Below are positions 45,237-55,026 of a DNA stretch of 64,000 nt, one piece after another. The translations under genes and the position numbers were made by a program. A model generated the notes under the pieces. That model had not been told where the DNA came from. It saw only the letters and a program-made list of their open reading frames with translations, and ran no database searches. Source of the DNA: Ectocarpus siliculosus (Eukaryota; Sar; Phaeophyceae; Ectocarpales; Ectocarpaceae); NCBI GenBank assembly GCA_000310025.1, contig FN649739.1:1272742-1336741 (forward strand). Direction: 5' to 3'. Every line of letters starts with the position of its first letter. Position 1 is the first letter of the stretch.

Positions 45237-46797
45237 CAAAGTACGGGACCAGCGCGATGGCGGGGGGGGCTCGCGGTTGCGCATGTGGCACAGCGACCGG
45301 TGTGGGTAACAGTGGGCGCAGGCTTGGGTTTGGGCAAGTCGGTGGTCTCGCATGTGTAGATAAGGGAAGAGGGTTCCATGAGCCAGCGGAATGCAGGGAT
45401 GCTGAAACCTGTCGTGCCGCGCCGCGCCGTGAAAGCTGACTGCTGCGGGAGGGAGAAGCTGGGTTGTAAAATATAGTTAGTTAGCATGTTTCATAGGTGG
45501 AATGTATATCTCGACTTTGGCTTGGTGGCTTAACTTTTTAAGTTCTTGTGATGTGAGTTTTTGGCAATGAAGACGTGCCGAAGCGAACGTGGTTGGTGAG
45601 ACGGGTGTGGACATGAAATGAAGACCTCAACGGTCGAAAAAATGATGTTCATGTACGGCACGCCATTTCGTGTTGTTGATTCCCAGACTAATAGTAATTG
45701 TACAGGTGGGGGGTAGCGTCGAAGGTCATAAAAGCTACGGTTTGGTGTATAATTTACCCCCCGTGTGTGCTTGGGTGGCAAAGCAGTGGGTGGAATTTCT
45801 TGCCACAAGGGTCATGTTGTGTCAGCACCAACGACGGTCTAAACATGTGGTATGCAACATCAAGGTTGTCTGCTGTGCGTGTTGTCTGCAGCTGCAATAG
45901 CTGCAATCTGCTGTGTGGTCACGTGCGTTGCTGACCCCCCTTTAGAATCAAGTGATGTATTCTAAACCTAGATAAAGCGAACAGACACGCCGCGGCGCAG
46001 AAGCTTTTTTCTTCTTGATGGAGCACTATATTGCGCTGAGACCTTCCGGCCAGAAGAGAACCCTCGCTTCGCTCGAAATGTATGGTATGCGACATCAAGG
46101 TGTTTGGTGTTGTTTGCTGCGGCAGAAGCGCACACTGCTCTCCAAGGCAAAAAAATATTGTATTTCTAAGCGCCAGTTAGACGCTACTGTAAGAGAAACT
46201 GCCACGAAAACACAAAAGCGCAGGAGGTAGTTTCCCGGATCATACATTACACGCACACACCTGATTGCAGCCACTAACTAGGGCATGATCTATTGCCATC
46301 AAAATCCGCAACGTACCTGCTTACGTATGTACTCCGTATCGACAAATTAATGTATGTACAACACCGTGTGGTCGTGTTCGCGCCACTGCTTCAGCGACCC
46401 TCCATCAACCCATCCCACGGAACTGGAATATATTTCGAAATATGTACACGCGGCAAACCGAGTTGACCGGAAAGCTAGACCACCGCCTGCCACAACCGCT
46501 AGGCCCTTCCTTAAACGAAGCCGGCGCGCAGGATTCGCGAAGCGCTGCTTGCCACCCTCTATTGACGGGTTTCTGGTACAGACGTCGGCGTGCGACAACA
46601 ACATAAATGCCACCACTGCTGATACGAGAGCTGCAACGAAGCTATTGATAGCTGCCTCTACAAAAATATGAAAATGCACCTTGGGCGACGACAGTTGACC
46701 TCGCGGCCGGTGTAACAACTCACCAAGAATCCCGCCGCATGGCCTAACCAACGCTTCTCATTGGCAACAACAACAGCCGCAGACACACGGCGGTATG
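45237..46797. other. Intergenic, no gene recognised
   Basis: No exon recognised. A 134-residue minus-strand ORF at 46347-46751 has one hydrophobic segment but no family resemblance and overlaps the likely 3' flank of the TPM-RING gene. Confidence 0.4.
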
Positions 46798-47001
46798 TCG
46801 TCGAGACGCAAGAGTTCAAATGAGCCGCCGCCGGTACCGTGGCCACTACATTTGTCCACCCATCTACTGATGTATGCGTCACCTCTTATCACAACTTTAT
46901 TGTCATCGAGACGGAAGAGTACAGTTGAGCCGCAGGCGCCATCGCCATAAAAATTGTCCACCCAACTACTACTGCCGAGTGCGTTACCTCTATTATCCCA
47001 C
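46798..47001. repeat. Two-unit tandem repeat of about 100 bp, just downstream of the TPM-RING stop
   Basis: Units 46798-46903 and 46904-47001 share TCGAGACG.AAGAGT..A.TGAGCCGC and TTGTCCACCCA.CTACT. They are diverged (about 70-75% by eye). They lie next to the stop codon at 47008, so probably in the 3' UTR. Confidence 0.65.
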
Positions 47002-47007
47002 AGTTTT

Positions 47008-50000
47008 CTACCACCCTCCTCCTGTAGCGGAGGACGAAGAGCCGCCTCCGTATGACCGCCTCTCCTCACCACCGAGCCCCCTAGAGCCGTTGGTGACCCA
47101 CCCGCTTCCTTTCCTAGCGCCGCCGCCCCCGACACGGCCGTTGTCAGAGCCGGTATCCTGGGGGCGGTTCAGCGCAAGCATCGGGTCTCTGCTCCAGCTG
47201 GAGGAGTAGTCCTTGGAGAGCCACCTGTGCAAGGTAGTCATTTGAGCGCACAATGTGTGTACGTTGTTTGTGTGTGTACTCGGCAGGATACGGATCTCCG
47301 AGATCTCCGCGGGTTAGGCAGATACATGTGATGGGTGTGATCGACTTGACGCGCTAGGCTCTGCTGGCCTTGGCCTTGTCTCTCACTCTTTCATGCAAGG
47401 AACTTGAGGCACTCCTTTGTGCAGAAACGCTCTCGACAAGAGCCCGCGAGCGTCATAATGCAGTACACGCGCCGACACACCAAACATGCTTACATAGCGA
47501 TGTGGATCATCTAACCAGTATGGCTATTCTCCTCAAGTTTATTTTCTTCAGCCGATGAGGAGTTGCTTACAAGGCATCTCAAGCGCATCGAACCAGAGAG
47601 AGCACACACAGAGAAACTCACGAACAGAAACAAAACACAAGGTTTCGCGGAAATAAGTTGAAGTGGCTTGAAGGTACGAGTGGACACAAGTTCGCTATGA
47701 CGGGATGCAAGGCTAACACACACATGCAAAGAGTACGGGACGGGGCCACACCTGTTGACCGTCCGATCGTCCAAGAACTTGGGGTACTGCGACCCCAGCG
47801 AGGCTAGCTGAAACGCGGCCTCCCGCCGCGCCCGTTCCCTTGCCTGCTCACCGCCGGTCTCGCCCAACCTCCCCGTCCTCGACACACCGGGATTTGCGCT
47901 CGCCCCTGAAGGCCTTATCGGTGGCGGCGGCGGCGGTGGCGGCGGCGTGGAAGGCAGCGGCGGCGGCGGCGGCGGCGTCGCAATCGGTGACGGTAGCAGT
48001 CCTCGAGGTTTGTCTGGCGTCCATCCGCTCGACCGGGGCCACGGCGAAAACCTTAGGTTTACTCCTCCACGACCGTCACGGGACCTCCCCCCCCCCCAAG
48101 AAGAAGACGATCTAGGCCACCTGAACCCAAAGAAACCAACGTCCTCCTCCCCACGCCGAGGGCGGCGGCGGCGGCGGCGGCGGAGGGGCCCAGGGCGGGA
48201 GGCACGACGGCGTCGACTCGTGCGGCCGAGCCTCGGGTCTCCGACCGCCGGCGTGGGGGCATCGCAGATAGGACACGGGCAGGCTTGGGGGTTGCCACTG
48301 CTCGAGCCGCTTCCGTCTCCGTTCCATCGGGATAGGCAGCTGTTTTCCGACCCAGGGAAAGGTGGGATGTGGGGGGGGTCGTGAGAAAGGGGGGCGGTCT
48401 GGTGAGGGCGGTCGCCACCAATCGGGGAGGGTTCGTGGACCTCCTACATTAGGGCACCTTGATGACACACGGGACGTCCTTATTCAAAGTCTTCAAAAAT
48501 AGGTAGCGTGATGACCAAACCTAAAAATCAGACGCATAAAGACGGTCAGTGGCGAGGGAATCCCCTCCCCGAAACCCACGGGTTCAAGTGTGCTAGATTC
48601 TGTTGTTCATGCTTTTATACGACGACCAGGGGGGTGTACTCATAGTCGTGCATGCCGTAGTCGTTAGACCATTGACCTCGCATCCCTACAAAGCCGGGAC
48701 GGAGCACGCCGGGTTCTCACCGGACCAGGCTCTCACATCACCAAGCGCGAAGCGCCGTGAGGTATTTGGCGAGTCGCATGAAGGGTGAGCTGCATCCTGC
48801 TAAGGGTGTTCGGCTTCTTGTGCTTACTTCCTTGCGTACGGATGACAGCTGCGTATGACTTAATTTATTTTCTGGTGCTTTCACTTCCAGAGACACTATC
48901 AAGCACTGTGTAACTGCCTCGAGGATGCTTGACCATTTTAACACAACGTGGTGCGATCATCCCCCTTGCGCAGAGTGAGGGCTCTCCACCCCGCACAACA
49001 TGATCTACTCGACCACCATTATGGTTACCGAAAAAAAAAACAGAGGTAAAAAAAAAAACGGTAACCTGGTTGCCGAGTTCACGAAGTGAATTGGCTTGTT
49101 TTACAACGTCATTGCCAAGCGACGGAAACCCAATCCCGATGGCAAACACCGAGGGGGGGGCTTGTTTTACAACGTCGTTGCCAAGCGACGAAAACCCGAC
49201 CCCGATGGCAAACACCGGGGGGGGCGACGACCAGGGGGGGGCGGGGTCGTCACCCAGTAGACTTCGCACGTTTTTTCTAGGAAGTAAGCATGTTGGATAA
49301 ACCATGCGATTGAGGAAGCTGAGTTAGGTTTATGGGTAGGGTTTATGGTCTGCGTACCCCCTCCCTGTTCTATTTCCTCATCAGTTTAATTTCTCGCGAA
49401 GGCGGGTCCTCCATCATCAGAGGCCGAGCCACTCGCCTTTGGCAGAATGTGTGCCCGCAGTCAGGCAGTGTCGCCGCCGGCATCCCGTCCGCGCCCACCA
49501 GCCCCTTGGTGTCGGCTCCGCTACCATCCGCCGCTTCCGAGAAGGCGTCTAGGCAGATCGGGCACACTCCCCGCGACGCCAACGCGTCTTGCCCGACCAA
49601 CCAACCTCCGCCGGCGGCTGAAAGCGGCAGCATCGCTCTGAGACGTAGGGCAAGCAACGGGCGCAAGGACGCGTGCGACAAAGGAAGGGAGCGGGCTAAA
49701 AACAAGCTGAAGCGCCGATGCGTTCAAAGAAACTTGAGAGGGTTCACGACGATGGCAAGAAAAACTGACGAAAAGTTGAAAAAAAACGGCGTCGTTTCTT
49801 GGTCTGTTGCCCCTCGCCCAAAGAATACTGTAACTCTCGGCATCAACTTCCCCGCCATTTGCAGCGGTAGCTGACCTTTCCACGCCTCTGGTGACGATAG
49901 GTAGAGACTCCCTTGGCAGCAGCCTTACACGCCGGCTCTAAAAGGACAAGCGCCCCCCCGTTTCGTCACCTCTTGAAGCTAAAAGCTATCAGCACCAAAA

Positions 50001-53000
50001 GACTCCCACGTGAAACACATTGACTGTCGTTTCTCCTATGGTTTGTGCCTTTAGCGGCCAAGTGCAAGGGAGCTGTACGGAGCACAACGACAACATGGAG
50101 ACGACTGCTGCGGCCACGCGCAAGCCCGCGCACCTTTGAGCCTCGATCCCAGCCAGCTTAGCCTCGAATCTGTCGTACCGCCTCCGTTGCAGAGAGGCTC
50201 GCGCGGTAGCCCCTCCCCACAGCAGCGACAACGCCAGCAGCACAGAGCCAGGGGGGACGTCCACGTTCCAGCTCTCACGAAAAAAATTCTCGAAGCCACC
50301 GAGATGGAAGCCACGGAAGCCACCGCCGCCGCCACCACCATCGCCGCTACCACTGCCGCCCCCGCTACCCCCCCACCCGTCCGACGCCCATCGCTTCAGG
50401 TCTTCCCAGCCCCATCCAAGAGAGGACAAAGCCCCTGCGCCGCCGTCGCCGCCGCCGCCGGCTGCCTTTGCAAGGTTCCCGACCAGGCGGCCGTGAATCT
50501 CTTCCAGCGCAAGCACAACGGCGCCGTCCCAGTCGCCCTCGCGCAACAGCGGCTTCATCGCGTTCAGAGCCGCGTTGCGGTCTCTCGGAGGGAGGTACCG
50601 CTCCAGACCCTTGCCCTGTATCGCGCAAGACCGACCGTAGGTACGGGGGGGGGGGGGGGGGGGGGGGGTGNNNNNNNNNNNNNNNNNNNNNNNNNNNNNN
50701 NNNNNNNNNNNNNNNNNNNNNNNNNNNNNNNNNNNNNNNNNNNNNNNNNNNNNNNNNNNNNNNNNNNNNNCCCTCTGGGGGGGGGGGGGTTGTACTCATG
50801 TTTCGCATGTCTTAGCGGGTAGACCACGCGCCCTCGAGAGGACGGAGCCACTCATGTTTTGCATACCGTAGTTGTTAGACCGTTGACCATGGGCGAAAGC
50901 ACGCAACAACACCGTGTGCTCCGACCATGATTTAGCGTGCTACGACGCGTGTTTGCTTGAGCGCCTGTTTGGGTGTGGTGCTTTTCTTGCTCCCTCGCAG
51001 AGCAGTGTGCGAAAGAGAGGAGGGGACGAGATGTGTAGTGTTGACCGCGGTAGCTTGTCTACCGTAGGCCACCCAGCGACCGCTATGTACAGCGGTAGAG
51101 ATCGCGGGGAACAGATTGGGACGCATCGACACAACAAGAGACAAGAGCCAAAGGGCTACTTGCCAACGGAGTCCGCGTGCACAGGCATGCTTCACAAGGG
51201 CCACAAAAGAGAACGCCAGGAGGAGGGTTTTGGTGCACAACCACGTACAATTTCTTCCGCGGTCCGGTAAAAACCCGGCGTGCTCCGTCCCGGCTTTGTA
51301 GGGACGCGAGATCAATGGTCTAACGACCACGGCATGATTGGTTATAAGCACACCCCCCCCACCCAGATTGGCCATCGGTGATCGGTCCTGCGGGGACAAT
51401 GCTCCGTCATCTCGAGAGGGCGCGTGGGCAATGGTCTAACCGCTGAGGCATGCAAAATGTAGGAGTACGTTCCCCCCCCAGACCGGTCGATGCCTATTCC
51501 CTTGGGCCGAATCCTACCCCGGTCGGCGCGCTATTCAGCTCACCACTGATATGGCGAAGCTCCTGTCCTCTCGAGAAGCCACCAGCACGAAACCGTTATC
51601 GCAGCCCCGTTTCCCCACCCTCCAGCTATCCTGCACGCCTCGCGCAAACCCCTCCGCCGTCACCTCTTCGTCTCCACCAACTACACCGCCCCCCTTCCTA
51701 AGAACGTTGATCCCGACTCCTCCTCCTCCTTCCTCCCCTCCTCCCGGGGGAGACGCGAGCATGCGCGATACGACCGCCACCCCGCCCTCGATGTCCCCCA
51801 GCTGCTGCTGCTGTTCGTCTCCTTCGATGGCCTTCCCACAGGGGGTCTGCAGACTGGAGATCTTTTTCAGCTCCTCCTCCGCTCTGAGAAAGAGGCGGGT
51901 TTAGTCGTGGCGCGAGCAGCACAAGCAGAGGTACGCGGGGCGAATCAAAACACACGCGGGAGACAGTTATCCCCTTTGCGTAAGGACTCGACCTGGAGCT
52001 GTGCCTATCTTTACAGCATAGAGGAATAAATTTTCAGTCGGGGAGGCCGAACAAGAAATATCTATTTCCGCGGCACAAAGTTCGTGACGATAAGCGGGAA
52101 ACCGGGTTCATCGGGGCAGTTGTGCTACCGCTGCTCACCCTACACGCTCTTAAATCCACGAAGTTCAGCAGCACCAAGTTGTTGCAATATCATATTTTAC
52201 CCCATGGTATGTACATATGCAAAGCCCGGGAGGCGCAGAAGACGTGAGCGCCTCTCGAGACAACCACCACCACAAGCGGAAACACGCCAAGCACAAAGGC
52301 GAAACACGCCAGATTCATACACGCCAGACCCAGAGGCGAAACACGCCAGATACATACCGTATATGACACAAGATAACACACCCCCTTGGCCGATTTTCAA
52401 AGCTCGATTTCTCAACAGCAGGAAGAGTCACAGCGCCGAAAACGGCGGCGTTGGAACCGTCTCGTCGAGAGCTGTTCGAAAACGTATTTGTTTCATTTAT
52501 GCATCCTCTTCGTCGTGGAGTAATCGAGCTTTGAAAATCGGTCCAGGGGGTGTGTTATCTTGTGTCATATACGGTAAGCGAAGCTTACGAACAGCAACGA
52601 CGATGCTTGCTGACTGACCTCCGCGCCCCAGATACATTGGTGAAACACGTCCGATGCATTGGCCAAACACGCCAGACACAGAGGCGAAACAAGGCAGATA
52701 CATGATAGGCGAAACGCGCCAGATACATTGGCGAAGCGGACGAAAACAAAGTAGTAATGCCTGCTGGCTTGCCTCTGTGCCCCGGCCGTTGTCAGCAGGC
52801 CATCCGGATCACACAGGTAGGACCCGTCGCGTAGCCTCTCCCTCGGATGGCCGCAGCCCACGGGGTCAAGTGTAGGAGACGGCAACAGGTCTACCGACCA
52901 GCCGGTGCTGCTGCTGACGGTGGCGCTTGTTGTCCCGCCGCCCTCATGATCTGGTCGAATGGTGGGGTAGGTCCGGTAGGCACAGAACCGTTGTCATCGT

Positions 53001-54617
53001 TGTCGCGAGGTAGCGAAGGCAGGGAGCGGGCCACTCTCTCTCGAGGAGAAGAAAACTTGATTTGAAAGTGATGTTGAGTGATGGAATGCATACCTGCTTC
53101 TCGAAGAGCTGTTAAAACTACCGTCTAAATAGTGGGCATTAGTCTTTTCTGGCAAACTGCCCTCCCTGAGCATTTCATCACATGGACGTTGACCCCTACG
53201 CGCGGCCATAAGTTCGTACGACACGTGAGTGGCGAGGAACCATGCGTGTCTTGCATGTGCTCCTACCTTCCTCGTTCACACAATGCGACTACAACAAAGC
53301 AAACCTGGCAAGGTACGAGTGGTCGCACACACCCTACCCCGGCTTTCAACCCTCGATCTTTCCAACACTACCTACGCGTACCCATTTCGGCATTGACGTC
53401 CTGTTGGCTGTGGAGGAATCAAGCTACTGCTGGATGAAAATCTGTCGAATGGTGGGTTGACTGCCACGGGGATGACTCAAACTTGTTATGCATATGTATG
53501 CATACAGCCTTTAAAAGATCAAGACACCCAGGTTACCAACGACTTCTAGACAGCAGTATACGCGTGTAGCTCAGTCGAGGAGACCAGCAAGTACGAATTC
53601 TGTTGGTCTCTCTTTGGGCTTGGTAGAAAACCCAATCTCTTTCTCTTTCTCTCTCTGGCATCGCTCTTCAAGATGATCTGACGGCGACATCTCTGAGAGC
53701 AACCACAAATTCTCAATGAGCAAATGTGGAGAGATGTACGTGCAGCAGCAGCATCGTCCAGGGTACTTCGTGGATGAGACGACAAGTGGCACTACGATGC
53801 GCCAGCTACAGCGTGCCAGCTACCACATCTCTTGATGGAGCAAAAGGTATGCGTCGGAATGTGAAAATGGGCACGGGATGCGGAGTAGAAACAACGACAG
53901 CCACGGGCCATGTGATCGTGATCAACGTATAGGGTGGAGGGTTTGGTTGGTGCTACAGACTCCAAACGAGAGAGTGAATCCACTCCCTGTCGCTGCTCTC
54001 GTGAGAGCCTCCTTGCTGTACGTACACGTACAAAGAGTTCGCGTATTGTAGCAGTCGAGGTAATGTGTGAAAGGTCGTCCGCCCTGGGCTAAGTTAAGTC
54101 ATCAACACAAGCCTGTTCTACGTGCATAGTGTGCTAGGGCTGCTCTTCTTTACATGTGTTGAGTACGTGCCCTGTGGTGGAGCGCCAACAGCAGCAGCGT
54201 TGACGACAGCCGAAACTCTCCTGTTTTGAACAAGAAAGATCAAGTACGTGTCGCCTATCAGCTGCCGTTTGTGTGCGTAAAGCAGAAAGGGATCCTCTAC
54301 ATTATTCTTGAGACGAAAGGTCACCGCCACCTGCAAACTAATCCCACACCCAAGGCGAGATAGTGGCTATGGTGGAGTCGCTCAGGTTGAATAAGCGTGT
54401 CATGTAAGCATCGCTGTTGTGCTGTACACTGCTGCTGTACAGCAGAGCAGGGCAGCTAAATTGCTTTGCGACTGCTATTTAGGCCGCGGCGAAACAAACA
54501 CTAATTAGACATACCTCCGTGGTGTCCAACCGCTACAGCGGACGATGCCAACAGCAGCACTCCAACGGAACACAGGGCTAGAACACGGCAGCAGTCTTGC
54601 CGGCCCACGGCCATCAT
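47008..54617 (-). CDS. TPM-domain / transmembrane / RING-finger protein, 7 exons
   Basis: Predicted membrane-anchored E3 ubiquitin ligase with a lumenal TPM domain. Minus-strand exons: 54617-54515, 52950-52773, 51883-51544, 50615-50134, 49637-49437, 48339-47752, 47224-47008. All phases close, giving 702 residues. Signal peptide at residues 2-30 (RVLALCSVGVLLLASSAVAV). TPM domain about 75-250, with YLCDPDGLL, CDNGFVLVASREDRSFAI and MKPLLREGDWDGAV. Gly/Ser/Trp-rich linker. Transmembrane segment about 328-349. RING C3HC4 with C393, C396, C428, H430, C433, C436, C457, C460. The region around FQLASLGSQYPKFLDDRTVNRW and a Gly/Ser tail ending GGGW follow. Introns 2 and 5 use GC donors (AG|GCAAGC at 52772, AAG|GCGAGT at 49436); intron 5 splits the RING between C433 and C436. 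The start is the first of two ATGs just after a (GA)18 leader. Assembly gap 50671-50770 is intronic. Confidence 0.88.
48620..49239 (+). mobile_element. SINE-like composite repeat, copy 3, with 15-bp target duplication
   Basis: Best complete copy. The perfect 15-bp direct repeat CGACGACCAGGGGGG at 48620-48634 and 49225-49239 bounds a 590-bp insert. Inside, in order: TGTACTCATAGTCGTGC head, A-box-like TAGTCGTTAGACC, GGTTCTCACCGG at B-box distance, body, A-rich tracts, then two ~58-bp tail units ending in a G run. It lies in intron 5 of the TPM-RING gene, antisense to it. Confidence 0.8.
50671..50770. other. Assembly gap (100 N)
   Basis: Exactly 100 unknown bases between two G runs, inside intron 3 of the TPM-RING gene. 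The round number suggests a gap of unknown size. Confidence 1.
50780..50900 (+). repeat. Two tRNA-like SINE heads in tandem
   Basis: After a G run: TACTCATGTTTCGCATGTC with TTAGCGGGTAGACC, then ACTCATGTTTTGCATACCG with TAGTTGTTAGACC. These match the family head at 48635 and related heads at 11268-11330 and 12231-12290. Confidence 0.55.
51255..51480 (-). repeat. Truncated SINE-like heads, inverted
   Basis: On the minus strand this region reads two successive heads (GGTTAGACCATTG type) each preceded by a G run. The first (51270-51355) matches the head of copies 1-3 including the GGGACGGAGCACGCCGGG phrase; bodies and tails are missing. Located in intron 3 of the TPM-RING gene. Confidence 0.55.
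52275..52735. repeat. Minisatellite interrupted by a MITE
   Basis: Units of about 20 bp with the core GGCGAAACACGCCAGATACAT occur at 52275-52356 and resume at 52625-52735. The sequence between them is the inverted-repeat element. Located in intron 2 of the TPM-RING gene. Confidence 0.7.
52357..52574. mobile_element. MITE, 218 bp, TA target duplication
   Basis: Terminal inverted repeats of about 50 bp begin CCGTATATGACACAAGATAA and continue to the inner GCTCGAT, nearly perfect. TA dinucleotides at 52355-52356 and 52575-52576 flank the element, as for Tc1/mariner-type (Stowaway-like) elements. There is no coding capacity. A degraded relative lies at 31087-31282. Confidence 0.8.
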
Positions 54618-54622
54618 CCACT

Positions 54623-54661
<39 letters not shown>

Positions 54662-55026
54662 GCTGTCGTCGAGCTTTGGAGTTCGCAGAGCAGAGCATCC
54701 CGCAAACAGGAGGCTTTCCATATGCGATGCCCCTGACACCCTATCCGATTCCACGGAGCCCCAGGATTTGGCCGTTGACCGAATTGACCTTTGCCGGACA
54801 CCCTGAGGCACCACAAGAACGCTGGCTTCCGCTCTTGCGTGTGGATGAGAGAGCAACCAGAGAGCCAGACGCACGTTCGGGAGGGTTTTAGGAAGAGATC
54901 CTCTCAGATCAGCGGCCTTGCCCTCCTCTCTGCTTGAGAAAAGAGACGGGGAGAGGATAAAGCTGAGCTGACGAAAAAAAAGCGGGAGAAACGGACCGAC
55001 TGTTCCGGAGGAGGTGAACTACACCG
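54618..55026. promoter_or_regulatory. Shared promoter region of TPM-RING and LRR genes
   Basis: Only 409 bp separate the two divergent start codons. The segment must contain both 5' UTRs and promoters. A (CT)18 run at 54624-54659 ends 7 bp upstream of the TPM-RING ATG and would be (GA)18 in that transcript's leader. Confidence 0.6.
54624..54659 (+). repeat. (CT)18 microsatellite
   Basis: Uninterrupted dinucleotide run in the predicted 5' UTR of the minus-strand gene. Confidence 0.95.

Noticed and set aside
46874-47209. Proline-rich plus-strand ORF with a strong-looking acceptor at 47029
   Set aside because: It is antisense to the last exon of the TPM-RING gene, whose phase and family pattern match exactly.
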